DNA of 64,000 nt from Ampelocalamus luodianensis (taxonomy: Eukaryota > Streptophyta > Magnoliopsida > Poales > Poaceae). Made by a program: the position numbers and the translations under genes. The DNA lies in assembly GCA_036346255.1 (NCBI GenBank), contig JAYEVH010000134.1:140577-204576 (forward strand). The letters are read 5' to 3'. The notes beneath the pieces are model-generated. The model had not been told where the DNA came from, made no database searches, and saw nothing but the letters and a program-made list of their open reading frames with translations. Positions 21,457-33,984 of this stretch are shown here, in pieces; positions within the stretch are counted from its first letter, which is position 1, and every line of letters begins with the position of its first letter.

Positions 21457-24076
21457 TGTAACACCCCAGCTCAACATTGAGTCTGGAATGCTACTAAAAT
21501 TAAATTAAACTAAGCTAAACTAAGACCAATTACAAAATCTCGACAAAACCTCCGTTGTATAGTCGCCTATACCGAGGTTCCAACAATTGATCAAGGCATT
21601 TATCAATAAAATCATAATCAGGTTCATTCAAGCGTGTAGAATAATATCTTAAACATAACCAAAACTTTCTATTCTCATTATTACAGTTAACCTGAAACTC
21701 AAACTATCCATAGCTTCTAACAGGTAAACATATCATTTAACAATAATTTCATAATCCAATTCACTCATGCATAAGAGATAATCATATGAATGTAATCAAA
21801 TTAACACTATTCTCACAACCATAATCAGAATCATAAAACAACCATGGGTATTTCTCGTGATCTATTTATTCTTATATGAAGCTAAATGACAATTGCTTTA
21901 ATGTTGTGAGGTAGTGCGTGCTTTCCAATTCATCTACTCCCTCCCATGCATGCAGTCTTGCGATTGTACCTAAAATACATCAAAGCAAGAGTGAGCCCAA
22001 AGACTCAGCAAGTACCAACAAGGCTAAGCAAGTTAACATTCATAGCATCAATAATCCAAGATAAACAATGCACGAGTAAAGCCTTCATGCTCATGTGAAT
22101 GCAACCAATGCAATGCACCTTTTAACTTTATCTTTTTCGCATTTTACCGTAATGCGGGGTATACAACCGTCATTGTGTACCCTTGCACGTGCCCTCTGCA
22201 CAGTGGACCAAAAGCCTATACACCACATGTATAGGGGACCTTTGCCCATCATCCGAATGATGGGGACCTCTTTGCTCATAGCCCACATTGCACCAATGTG
22301 GGGACCTCAAGCCCGTCAATACATGACGGGGACCTCAACGAATGCATGCTTGGTCACCACGTGACCAAGCTTCAAGATGATCTCAATATGCACATGCACA
22401 ACATCTATGCATCATCAATATACCCATTACAATAACAATGGACATAAATAGAGCATAATCATACTTGGAGCATTCACCAATCTCAATATAAACATCATGC
22501 CGGCAACCTTACTTCGCTATCATATATCAAAAACATGCATGTATGACCAAGTCTCCAACACGATTGGAACATGCAATTGCTCTTTGCCCACGTCTTTCAT
22601 ATACACGAATTTAACATGTACATAACAACATGTATGATTTAGCAACGCTCAAGGAAACATTAACCATAGCTTGCATTCATCAAGATAAAGGAAAGCTCAT
22701 TACGCTAACATTCATGCAAGGCTACAACAAGCAATCACCACAATCATATCATACAACCAAAATACGCTATAACCCGAATACTTGCCTCAACCGTAAAACA
22801 GCGGACGCGAAGTGGGTGCTGCCCTTGGGATCTCGCTGCCACCTGACAAGAAGATAACCCCAAACTAAGAATAACATACTGGACCAAAATCATACATCAC
22901 ATTACAATCGAAATCGCTAATCTTCTTATCACGTCTAGCTTTTCTAATTTCTAGCGATCGGTCACTGCGGACAGCAGACTTCAAAAATTCATAACTTTCT
23001 GCTCAGGAGTCCAAATAGGATGATCTTGGACAATCTGAAAAGGTAATTGAAATGTCTAAATAAACTTAGTTGGGGAGACCCTCTGATTCGGCCATCTACC
23101 AGACCTACCAATCTATTTAATCAGAGCAAATAATTCACGTCGGGTTTCTGGACAGCGACAAAGAAACTATCATAACTTTCTCTACGTTCGTCCAAATTCC
23201 GTGATCTTTAGCTTTCCTGAAAGCTAAGAGGATTAACCTCGTTTTCGTTATGGTGAGACCCTCTGAAACCCCTCTAACAGCATGTTTAAAACAGGTTAAG
23301 CAGACACTGTCAATTCTGCTACCCACAGAAACATCATAGCACTAAAAAAATCATAACTTTGGCTACCGAAGTCCGAATGACCTGAATCTTGTCGGCAATG
23401 AAAGATAACTACGATACCCACAACTTTCTAGGAGGCACCCAGACCCAATTATGGTTCTAACCTATTCAAAACCGACAAACTTCACTGCTGCAGAATATCG
23501 ACGAACTGACATCCGAAAATTAGACAACTAGAAAACGACCCCAAAACAACAAATCGCGGTTACCCTTGCCGAAGCGAAAAGAGCACGCAGCGGGATGATG
23601 ACCACCATGCTTCCGCTGCGGATCCCTTCTTCTCCCTCTTCTTCCCTTCTCTTCTTCCCCTTCTTTCTCTTCTTTTCTCCTTCTTCTTCCTCCTTGGCCG
23701 GTGCAAGGAGCTCCTACTCCACCTTGGACAGCAGCAATGGAGGTGATGGGGAGATGGAGAGGCGCAAGGGAGGAGGAAGGAGGTGGAGAGGTGGGGAGGT
23801 GGGGAGAGGGGAGAGGGGCGGCCGGTTGGGGGTGGGAGGGGAAAGGGGGAGGAGGGAAGGGGCTAGGGTTTGGGGAGGAAGCATGGTGGTCATCATCATG
23901 GGCCTTGGCCCAGCCCAAGTTGCCGCAAAAATTGCTCTTTCCCCTCTAAAACTGCTGACCGACAACATACCAATTAGTCCTTCCGACGCCCGTTTGATCG
24001 CTCCCGATTAATCGATCTCTCCGAAATAAAATTAATCTTCCTCGATTCAAACCTTAACTCACTTTGGGATATTACA
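21457..24076 (-). repeat. 3' LTR of element D
   Basis: It is 2620 bases and aligns end to end with 27635-30261. Most differences between the two copies are one- to three-base changes at CAG, CTG or CCG sites. A Pro/Ser-rich open stretch (23595-24011) is an LTR shadow frame, not a gene. Confidence 0.85.
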
Positions 24077-27000
24077 TTCTACCCCCTTAACAGATTCGAC
24101 CCGAATCTAAACGCCAATCTTCCCGGCGAAAACCACGACTAGAACTTAACAACGGATACCAATGCGATCAACTCTTACTAAACTCGCTCACGTGAGACTT
24201 CAACTCTCAAGTGACCTCTCTCCAATGAAGAGACCACAACACCGGGACGTAAATCGACGCGTCGTACTAACGCTCCACTCGACATTCCGGTACACTCACG
24301 GACAAGACTCGAGGGTAAGACCTCACTCGATGGTTAACGGCGCAATCGAAACCTCAAACTCTGGATCTCCCATGTATTCACTCAACATCCGAACATACAC
24401 GACGTTACGTACTCCGCGCACGGACTCGAGACAGTCCTGGCGATACGCCAACTAGCGAAAACAACCCAATGTATCTTGGGTTAAACCTCCCAAAGATACC
24501 GAACCACACGACATGCACATAGAACACAGAACTCGTGTTCCACCGCTCAATTATACTCCTCACTAAAGCAAAAATCACCTCCTTTAACCGAAACACACAA
24601 CAACAATACTCTTCCTAAACACACTCTTTTACCAAAGAAAGCTCAACGAAAATGAAGAACTCTCAACGCAACCAAACGTTACCAACTCGGTACTAAAAGG
24701 AGTCAAATTCAAAATCGATGATTTATCACGAAAATCTTTCCACCTTCAATTAGAAAATTTGCAAATAAACACCACGATCGCTAAAAGAGAAACCACTCAA
24801 TTAACCAAATCCATCATTTCTTTTATTCTTTCGAACCGATAAGAATCATATATACCAAAATCGAGTCAAACTCAACTTACGAAAGATATTGGTCAACAAC
24901 ACAAAACTCAAACGAGAATCCAGAAACAATTCACTCCTTTGAGGAAGTATCAAATTCTCAGATCTCTTTAAGAATAAAATCTCTCTCAACTTTGGAGTTT
25001 CAGTTCATCACAAAACACACTAACTCATCTTTCTTAACTTTACATTCTCAATGTTACACTCATGTTGAAATACATCATCCACAATTCCGTATAAAGGCTC
25101 TATCGACGCCGCCAAACTTTATCTCAACAACTCCTCTATCTACATGATTAATTTGACAGATGACTTCCAATGCATCTCAAAATAGATTACACACGCAATC
25201 ACATCTCCTCAATGTTTTAGAAATAAACAACTTGGAATTCACAGCTCTCACAGTCATATACTTTCTCTAAAAGGGCTCTATCAATGATTATCTCACTGTT
25301 CGAAACCCACCCTTAATCTACCTCCTCTACACATAATCATTGGGTGCCCCAAGTCCTAGCTAAAATTGCAAAGCCCAAATTAAACTCCAAGATTCCTACA
25401 ACGAACTTCTCATATAAAAGATAGGGAAATCCTCAGATTAAATCCGTAAAATCCCATAATTCCAACATACTCTCTCATTAACATCATCATGAAAATATTT
25501 TCTTGACCAGTTTACCTTTACAAAGATTATAACCCTCAGAAGGTTATTCATTTAAAGCCAAATCACTCTTGACGTTACTCAATATTTTCCATTATCCCAT
25601 TAATTAACATGGCGATTTGATTACTTTGTAACCCCACTCTCATTAAACCACATCATCAAAAATAACTTTCATAGCCTCGCAATACTACCAAATTGCGATA
25701 CTCTAATAAATTGATCCAGCTTTTCCATACTTGCTAATTCTAATGCTCGGTCAAAAGAACACCAAATCTTGGTCTACAACTTGTTATAGGTCCTACTAGT
25801 TGCGACAACGAAATCTGTAGCTCCAAAGACAAATATTCTTTTCAACTCGATTCCTCTCCAAGGATTATTCCAATAAATCGATTTATTACTCCAAGCCTCT
25901 CGACGACTTGACACCTAAGGGTTCATCAAACCATCTACTAGACCACCACTATCTAGATGCCAAGACACCACCTACGAGACTTTACAATACAGATCGGTTA
26001 ACCCTTTCTTAGAAGAAGAGGCAAATAGAAGTAAGTTTCACTCAAAAGAAAACGTTACCACTTACAGTGAGTTACAAGATCAAGAGAAACAATCGATAAA
26101 AGCGTTCTCAAAACCAAAAGATATGTTCAAAGTTGAGGGCGCACGTCCCACATTCAGAGAATATCAAACCTCAGCCGAGAATAAAACACTGCTTTTAGAA
26201 TTCGGGAAAACTCTTAGCGAGACTCATCATAGCCTCTTATCCCATCATAAATTTCTCCAAAGGAAACACAAGCCACAAGGTTGAAACAAACCTATTTTAA
26301 CTAGTTCATACTATCAAATGATACTTTCGCAAAGCACACTATCAGAGGCCACTTACTCAATCACCCACTCAACCATTAGTGTTACTCACACCCGCCCAAT
26401 CATTAACAATTGTCAATTGTATGAATCATGTATACAAATAGGGTCCTACTTGCTTTGTAGTCGCGTAACCATCTCAGAAACACAAAGTCAACATTTAATA
26501 ATCTCATCGCTTTGTACAATGTGGTTTCACAACATGCTACCTCAACGTTCGTCTAATCTAATATACATGTTTTTAATCTAGCAATTTTGTATGATCATCA
26601 AGTAACTAGTTTACGAAAATTTCCAATCTGATATCCTCTAAAGCATCGTTCAAACACATTCTTAACATAACCATCACTAATGGGTAAGCTAATCCATAGA
26701 GATACATTACTCCATGCTATCCAATAAATCTACGATTCCATAATCCTAACAATCAGACCAATTCATCAAAATACCACACCTCTTAACAACTCCATTGATT
26801 CCAACTAAATATTGTCATACTCATAGTCATAACTCATCAAGAACCACTAAAGGACAACCTCCACTTATTCAACTTTCTTTGATAAGGACCTTAGTTAAGA
26901 TCGATCATGCACAAATGCGAACTTAACTTGAAACTCATAACGTAACCATTAATATTCAACGCTCAAAATACCCAAAGAGATACGTTGAGTCAAAGCCTTC

Positions 27001-27634
27001 ATGAACTAAAGGACTTACAAAAGAAACTTTCATTAACCAAAAACATCAAGCGAATAAAATAGGTCAAGCTTTCCAATAAGAAAAACAAAACTCCCCTACA
27101 AAAGTCAATCTTGACAATTAGCAAAATTCACCAATCGCGAGAATAACTCAACGGCTGGGAAAAACAATAATTGATTTACGGGGCAAATTAAGCCAAAGGA
27201 AACACACCAAACATTTCAAAGAAACCCATCAATCGCAACCGGTTAAGAGTTGACCAAATTCAAATTCAAGGAAGAGAACAACTCTTTAAAAGATTCTCAC
27301 TATCAGCACCTGTACTAAGATATCCGAGGTAGCACTTCCCTATTCCCACTCCACGAATGGTGGTGTAACCTGGTAAAGCCCAGGGTCACAACCACGACCT
27401 TAACCTCTCAACATCGATTATTCCCACTCATAATAATCATAATAATTAATTAATTAAGCAGACAAACTCAAATCATGTCAGCAATCATCAAAACGATATA
27501 ACGGAAACGTAAATGCAAAGATTGACCCATCCCCATCCTACTGTGCTCAGTGTGTCAAACTTTTAAGTTGATTAACATTAGCAATTTTTTTATCTAGTCA
27601 CCACGGACCTACAACTGGATTCGATATCAATCAA
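24077..27634 (-). other. Interior of element D, no coding capacity
   Basis: 3.56 kb, AT-rich, with stops in all frames; the longest open frame is under 90 codons and has no motif. No Gag, RT or integrase motif was found on either strand. Stretches near the polypurine tract could be very old pol sequence, but nothing specific can be identified. Confidence 0.6.
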
Positions 27635-30261
27635 TAACACCCCACTCAACATTGAGTCCGAATGCTACTAAAATTAAATTAAACTAAGCTAAACTAAGAC
27701 CAATTACAAAATCTCGACAAAACCTCCGTTGTATAGTCGCCTATACCGAGGTTCCAACAATTGATCAAGGCATTTATCAATAAAATCATAATCAGGTTCA
27801 TTCAAGCGTGTAGAATAATATCTTAAACATAACCAAAACTTTCTATTCTCATTATTACAGCTTAACTCGAAACTCAAACTATCCATAGCTTCTAACAGTA
27901 AACATATCATTTAACAATAATTTCATAATCCAATTCACTCATGCATACGAGATAATCATATGAATGTAATCAAATTAACACTATTCTCACAACCATAATC
28001 GTAATCATAAAACAACCATGGGTATTTCTCGTGATCTATTTATTCTTATATGAAGCTAAATGACAATTGCTTTAATGTTGTGAGGTAGTGCGTGCTTTCC
28101 AATTCATCTACTCCTCCCATGCATGCCGTCTTGCCAGTTGTACCTAAAACACATCAAAGCAAGAGTGAGCCCAAAGACTCAAAGCAAGTACCAACAAGGC
28201 TAAGCAAGTTAACATTCATAGCATCAATAATCCAAGATAAACAATGCACCGAGTAAAGCCTTCATGCTCATGTGAATGCAACCAATGCAATGCACCTTTT
28301 AAACTTTATCTCTTTCGCATTTTACCGGTAATGGGGTATACAACCGTCATTGTGTACCCTTGCTCGTGCCCTCTCGCACGTGGACCAAAAGCCTATACAC
28401 CACATGTATAGGGACTTTGCCCATCATCCGAATGATGGGGACCTCTTTGCTCATAGCCCACATTGCACCAATGTGGGGACCTCAAGCCGTCAATACATGA
28501 CGGGACCTCAACGAATGCATGCTTGGTCACCACGTGACCAAGCTTCAAGATGATCTCAATATGCACATGCACAACATCTATTCATCATCAATATACCCGA
28601 AGATAATAACAATGAGACATAAATAGAGCATAATCATACTTGGAGCATTCACCAATCTCAATATAAACATCATGCCAGCAACCTTACTTCGCTATCATAT
28701 ATCAAAAACATGCATGTATGACCAAGTCTCCAACACGATTGGAACATGCAATTGCTCTTTGCCCACGTCTTTCATATACACGAATTTAACATGTACATAA
28801 CAACATGTATGATTTAGCAACGCTCAAGGGAAACATTAACCATAGCTTGCATTCATCAAGATAAAAGGAAAGCTCATTACGCTAACATTCATGCAAGGCT
28901 ACAACAAGCAATCACCACAATCATATCATACAACCGAAAATACGCTATAACCCGAATACTTGCCTCAACAGTGCGAAAGCGGCGACGCGAAGTGGGTGCT
29001 GCCTTGGGATCTCGCTGCCACCTGGACAAGAAGATAACCCCAAACTAAGAATAACATATTGGACCAAAATCATACATCACATTACAATCGAAATCGCTAA
29101 TCTTCTTATCACGTCTAGCTTTTCTAATTTCTAGCGATCGGTCACTGCGGACAGCAGACTTCAAAAATTCATAACTTTCTGCTCAGAAGTCCAAATAGGA
29201 TGATCTTGGACAATATGAAAAGGTAATTGAAATGTCTAAATAAACTTAGTTGGGGAGACCCTCTGATTCGGCCATCTACCAGACCTACCAATCTATTTAA
29301 TCAGAGCAAATAATTCACGTCGGGTTTCTGGACAGCGACAAAGAAACTATCATAACTTTCTCTACGTTCGTCCAAATTCAGTGATCTTTAGCTTTCCTGA
29401 AAGCTAAGAGTATTAGCCTCGTTTTTCGTTATGGTGAGATCCTCTGGAAACCCCTCTAACAGCATGTTTAAAACAGGTTAAGCAGACACTGTCAATTCTG
29501 CTACCCACAGAAACATCATAGCACTAAAAAAATCATAACTTTGGCTACCGAAGTCCGAATGACCTGAATCTTGTCGGCAATGAAAGATAACTACGATACC
29601 CACAACTTTCTAGGAGACACCCAGACCCAATTATGGTTCTAACCTATTCAAAACCGACAAACTTCACTGCTGCAGAATATCGACGAACTGACATCCGAAA
29701 ATTAGACAACTAGAAAACGACCCCAAAACAACAAATCGCGGGTTACCCTTGCCGAAACGAAAAGAGCACGCAGCGGGATGATGACCACCATGCTTCGCTG
29801 CATGGATCCCTTCTTCTCCCTCTTCTTCCCTTCTCTTCTTCCCTTCTTTCTCTTCTTTTCTCCTTCTTCTTCCTCCTTGGCAGGTGCAGGAGCTCCTACT
29901 CCACCTTGGACAGCAGCAATGGAGGTGATGGGGAGATGGAGAGGCGCAAGGGAGGGAGGAAGGGAGGTGGAGAGGTGGGGAGGTGGGGAGAGGGGAGAGG
30001 GGCGGCGGTTGGGGGTGGGAGGGGAAAGGGGAGGAGGGAAGGGGCTAGGGTTTGGGAGGAAGCCCCCTGGCGGCCACCCTCATGGGCCTTGGCCCAGCCC
30101 AAGCTGCCGCAAAATTGCTCTTCCCCCTCTAAAACTGCTGACCGACAACATACCAATTAGTCCTTCCCGACGTTCCGCTTGATCGTTCCCGATTAATCGA
30201 TCTCTCCGAAATAAAATTAATCTTCCTCGATTCAAACCTTAACTCACTTTCGGATATTACA
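27635..30261 (-). repeat. 5' LTR of element D
   Basis: It starts TAACACCCC at 27635, so the terminal TG present in the other copy is lost, and ends ATATTACA. It is 2627 bases against 2620 in the other copy. The adjacent interior reads, on the minus strand, TTGATATCGAATCC, a degraded primer-binding-like segment. Confidence 0.85.
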
Positions 30262-30442
30262 ACAAGGGAAACCGAGAGGAGACTAGTTTAAATTTCCAAA
30301 CTAAAGTAGGACGTTTTTGAATCGGATTATCGTTTCACGTGAAGCGAATCGGGCTCTGACATCGTAGCGATGGAATGTTGTCGGACTCGGACATCAGAGC
30401 ACCTTGCCATCGCTCATCCGAGTTTTGTGCTTGCGTGGGAGG

Positions 30443-30451
30443 CTATATAAA
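30443..30451 (+). promoter_or_regulatory. TATA box of LTR C
   Basis: CTATATAAA within GGGAGGCTATATAAACC. The same box is present in reverse in the LTRs of G (near 47703 and 51822) and H (near 58340), so it is a conserved family promoter. Confidence 0.65.
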
Positions 30452-30788
30452 CCCCCATGGCGCACCATAGAGGTAGACCGCTTTATGCATAAGATTGAAA
30501 CATAGCTATTGCTTGTTCTTTCGACACGAGTTCATGCGAGGACTTTGAGAGAGAATTAGGCGATCCATTGTTTGTTCGCAACTCGAGGTCGCCGCTGCTC
30601 CATTGGGAATTGGGGACTTGGCGTTAAATGCTCGTGGTCTCGCGACGAACAACTACCCGGTGTGTTTTGGGCGTATTCGAAGAGTTGAGGGTTCGTGCAT
30701 TGCACGAGTGTTCACTAGCGACATCGTCTCGCATCAACTATCCACGGTTCCTCATCGAGAAGATCGGGCCTTCCCCCGTATCAGTGTA

Positions 30789-31085
30789 GGTGTAGGGGAA
30801 AAAAGGGGGAACTCGTAGTTTGATGCGCTTTAAAGCTAAGCTAGCGCCCACCCAGTTACACTGTAGTTCCTTTCTTTTATATTATTAGTGTAGACGAGAG
30901 GGACACAAATTAAGAAAACCAGGCCTGACCACCTCTCCATTCCGCGCACCCTATTAAACCTCCGCGTGCACGTGTAGCCAGTAACGACAAGGGTCACCAC
31001 AAATTCCTACTGCGGTACTGCCCACGTGACCACGTCACTTCTTCCCACGGTACGAAACTACAAATCTGTCCCCCAGTAAATTAAT
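30789..31085. other. Unassigned island sequence
   Basis: Moderate-GC sequence just right of solo LTR C. It continues the pre-insertion sequence at 21000-21034. No gene or repeat is recognised. Confidence 0.3.
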
Positions 31086-31740
31086 TCATCGAAAGTTACC
31101 TTGAAACCACCCAAAAAGTTTGATTTCCTGCGTGCCATCGAATCTTTTCTGTGCTGCTGCACGCCACATCCGTCACTTTGTTGTTGACTTAGATGAGGAA
31201 AGACGTATGTACCTTTCTTCTTCCCTATCTTCCTTCTCTCTTTATCCTCTCTTCTCACCTCGGCTACAATGATTATCCCAACCTTCTCACCGGTCTCCTC
31301 TCTTCCTCTCGTCTGCACCGCTGTAACCCCACCTCCCGTCGCCGCTGGCGTATTCCCACCTCCCGTCGGAAGGAGAGGTTCGAGCGGCGACAGCAGTCTC
31401 GAAGGAAGACGGTAGTAGCACCTCGAGTAGGGGAAGAGGGGTGAGCGGCGGCAACATTTTGGCAGGAGGATGGCAGCTGGAGGCTGGGACGGGGCGGGGA
31501 GGTGAAGGGGAGGGGAGGGAGAAGGCGAGGGGGCCGAGCTCGGATCGGGACCTTCGCCCTCCTCAACTTCAGCAGCAATACACGGAACTTGGTCGTCGGG
31601 ACAGAAGACATAAATTAGAAACTTGATGGCACGGAAGAAAGCATATTTTTTTGGATGACATATCTGAAATTATAGTAACTTTAAATAAAGCACATTTTTC
31701 GATGGTATCTGAAATTATGGTAACTTTGAATGGCATACAA
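31086..31740. mobile_element. Small TIR element, Pack-MULE-like
   Basis: Left (31086-31146) and right (31619-31740) flanks are imperfect inverted repeats: CCAAAAAGTTTGATTTCCTGC on the left resembles the complement of the right flank, and both carry CGTGCCATC and AAAGTTAC blocks. The right flank contains the block twice. Between them lies GC-rich sequence (31300-31610) with open frames but no recognised domain, the pattern of a MULE-type element carrying a captured gene fragment. I could not identify a 9-bp target duplication. It ends about 170 bases before the cystatin start. Confidence 0.4.
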
Positions 31741-31910
31741 GAAAGTTCCCCCAATAAATTCCCATGGCATCACATGTGCGGCGGATGTGCCCCCCAAACC
31801 GTCTTTCACTTCTTCCACGCTAAGCAACCACATCGATCAAATCCACCGTTCCAAGCCCACATTCCGTTCCCACTCCCCACCGACTCATCTCAAAGCCAGC
31901 CGATCCAACC

Positions 31911-32267
31911 ATGGCGAGACTCCTCCTCCCGCTCCTCCTCCTCGTCGCGGCCGTCGCCGTCGGAGCGTCGTATGGCGGCCCCGGTCCCCTGGTGGGCGGG
32001 TGGAGCCCGATCAAGGACGTGAGCGATGCGCACGTCCAGGAGCTCGGCGGGTGGGCAGTGGCGCAGCACGTGAAGCTGGCGAGCGACGGGCTGCGGTTCC
32101 GCCGCGTGACGCGCGGCGAGCAGCAGGTGGTGTCCGGGGTGAACTACCGGCTCGTCGTGGACGCGACGGACGCTTTCAGGAAGAGCGCGTCGTACGTGGC
32201 CGTCGTGTACGAGCAGTCCTGGACCAGCACCCGCCAGCTCACCTCCTTCAAGCCGGCGGCCAACTGA
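31911..32267 (+). CDS. Phytocystatin (secreted cysteine-protease inhibitor)
   Basis: A 118-residue protein that inhibits papain-like (C1A) cysteine proteases by a tripartite wedge. Residues 1-20 (MARLLLPLLLLVAAVAVGAS) are a signal peptide. The N-terminal Gly pair is GG29-30. A LARFAV-like helix follows (ELGGWAVAQH, residues 44-53), then the QxVxG loop QVVSG (72-76), and the second hairpin Trp is W104. The length fits single-domain group I cystatins. The start codon has a good context (AACCATGG) and the gene is one exon with strongly GC-biased third positions, as in grass genes. No clear TATA box is seen; a TIR element ends about 170 bases upstream. Likely roles are defence against insects or pathogens and control of endogenous proteases. 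A longer open frame in another phase (31730-32389) is a shadow. Confidence 0.93.
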   Translation: MARLLLPLLLLVAAVAVGASYGGPGPLVGGWSPIKDVSDAHVQELGGWAVAQHVKLASDGLRFRRVTRGEQQVVSGVNYRLVVDATDAFRKSASYVAVVYEQSWTSTRQLTSFKPAAN

Positions 32268-32469
32268 TCCGGCAAGTACGCATCCATCGATCCATCCGCA
32301 GTGACTGCTCCTGGTTAATTAATTACATCTCGTATGTACTAAATGAGTGCTTTTACCTCTCCGAGTCGGGTGGTTTGACATGCCGTTAATCCAGACTATT
32401 TACTAGATTACTGTCAAAATGTTGTATTGCCAGATGGTTAATTTGTGTGGTGTTTGGGTTAATTTGTGT
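32268..32469 (+). other. 3' flank of the cystatin gene
   Basis: AT-rich sequence suited to a 3' untranslated region. TTAATTTGTGTG is repeated at about 32438 and 32458, directly before the SINE. Confidence 0.35.
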
Positions 32470-32607
32470 GTTTGCTTAGCTCAGTTGGTGGGTAGGTGTA
32501 GATATACACTCTCATCATCTAGGTTCTAGTTCTTTTCTAGGCGAATTTGTATGCCTATCATCTTTAGTTGTTGCAGAGATCGAGAGTTGTACTCTCTTTT
32601 TTAAAAA
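32470..32607 (+). mobile_element. tRNA-derived SINE
   Basis: It begins GCTTAGCTCAGTTGGT, a pol III A box as in tRNA genes, followed after about 35 bases by a B-box-like CTAGGTTCTAGTTC. A non-tRNA body and a CTCTCTTTTTT tail follow. Plant SINEs such as rice p-SINE1 have this layout and end in a short T run. No cloverleaf can be formed beyond the A and B boxes, so it is not a tRNA gene. It needs reverse transcriptase of a LINE to move. Confidence 0.65.
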
Positions 32608-32634
32608 AATTAAATACATAATCATAGAATAAAA

Positions 32635-32984
32635 ATATCATATAATTCAATAACTTCGTAAATACAAAGGTCGTACGTAGTTTAATAATACAATACGAGT
32701 TCATAACTTTATATATTTTAATATAGTCTAGCATTCTAGTATATTATAATTTTACTTACGAAATGAGTAGTATTAGACTGAGCTTTTCGAGCCAATTTAA
32801 AGGAGTGATATATCATATAATTCAATAACTTCGTAAATACAAAGGTCGTACGTAGTTTAATAATACAATACGAGTTCATAACTTTATATATTTTAATATA
32901 GTCTAGCATTCTAGTATATTATAATTTTACTTACGAAATGAGTAGTATTAGACTGAGCTTTTCGAGCCAATTTAAAGGAGTGAT
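32635..32984 (+). repeat. Perfect tandem duplication, 2 x 175 bp
   Basis: 32635-32809 and 32810-32984 are identical by eye. The unit is AT-rich, without open frames, and ends GGAGTGAT. Identity implies a very recent duplication, or an assembly error. Confidence 0.95.
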
Positions 32985-33984
32985 CACTTCAATTTTACTC
33001 GGCACCAGAATAGACCGAAATGATCGATATTGAGGCCAGTAAGGGATTGAGGCAATAGTGTACCGGTTTGGGTACCAGTATGATATGTTTCGACCATTCC
33101 GATCGGTACTGAAATAGAATTGATAAGTATGAGTAGAAGTCACGTAAAATCTTACGTTGAATTATCTCATTCACCCAAAATAATAGAATCAAATGATACA
33201 AGACCATCATATCTCATTTAACTTCATCCCACCAACCAAACACACCCTAAAATAGCTGCAAAGATTTGAGTGTATTATGATATATAAGCGAGGTTTTTGT
33301 CTAACTTTTGAACAGTTTACCTAGCGGACATACGAGGGGCTACTGTAGCAGTTGGGTAAGATCATCGTTGCTATCGGTACTTACTATGGGTCATGGGAAG
33401 GCAAGTCTTTATCAGTGAATCAATGAAGCCTATGCCATTAACTGCCTAACCAATCTAGACGGTGCTTAACATTTCTCGCAAAATGATCAATTGATTAAGC
33501 CCTCCGATTTACGGTGAAATATGTAGGGGCGGCTTAAGGCATTTCTAATAGTTAGAGATAAACTTGTCTTTAACGTATGTTACATTATTTTTAAAAATAA
33601 CGTCTTTAATATATAATCTCTAATACACTCTTCAATATTTATATTTTATAATTTTTTTTTCAAACGGGCATACATATCATCTAGAGTAGATTAATATATC
33701 ATGTCTTGTTTCACTTGCACGACAGTCTCTTCAGAAAGAAATGAATGTCTTTTTTCCTCCTCCTCTCAGCTCTACGTAAGATTTTGTTGACATAGTATAA
33801 CTAAGAGACAACAATAAATATACTATTGGAGATGCCGTTAGCGGTTCAAGTTTAGCTAGGTTTCCGAGAATCATTGGATGCCCAACATTAGGTTTTTTAG
33901 CCAAGTGGTAGTAACCAGATTGGTGGGCTACGCCTACGATGCGACGAGGGTACCATTGAAGGATTCGCATTCCCTGACGTTACG
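32985..33984. other. Unassigned intergenic sequence
   Basis: About 1 kb, AT-rich, without supported genes. 33004-33145 is a moderately GC-rich block of unknown nature, and 33540-33660 is highly AT-rich with a T run. No element ends were recognised. Confidence 0.3.

Larger units (their letters stand above)
21457..30261 (-). mobile_element. Complete non-coding LTR retrotransposon D (LARD-like)
   Basis: It is flanked by the target duplication ACAAG (21452-21456 and 30262-30266). Two near-identical LTRs of about 2.62 kb flank a 3.56-kb interior with no coding capacity. On the minus strand the LTR reads TGTAATATCCC to GGGTGTTACA. The polypurine tract AAGGGGGTAGAA lies next to the left LTR (24077-24088, complement) and a primer-site-like segment next to the right LTR (27616-27632, complement), fixing the orientation as minus. 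Without gag or pol it must use proteins of another element. Confidence 0.85.
21035..30783 (+). mobile_element. Solo LTR C (about 939 bp) split by a nested element
   Basis: Left part 21035-21456 starts TGATGAGGATATCC; right part 30267-30783 ends CCCCCGTATCA. Together they match the full LTRs of element G (47362-48308 and 51480-52432) in reverse orientation. A perfect 5-bp target duplication GTGTA flanks it (21030-21034 and 30784-30788). No internal region is present, so this is a solo LTR left by unequal recombination, later interrupted at 21456 by element D. Confidence 0.9.

Noticed and set aside
23595..24011. Ser/Pro-rich 138-codon frame, repeated at 29778-30182
   Set aside because: Both are the same GC-rich stretch of the two LTRs of element D. 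Frames on both strands are open because of composition, and there is no domain.
31730..32389. 219-codon frame overlapping the cystatin in another phase
   Set aside because: Arg/Pro-rich low-complexity translation, explained by the GC-rich third positions of the cystatin frame, which has all family motifs.
32474..32535. tRNA gene (A- and B-box match)
   Set aside because: No acceptor stem or anticodon arm can be formed, and a non-tRNA body and T tail follow, so it is a SINE head.
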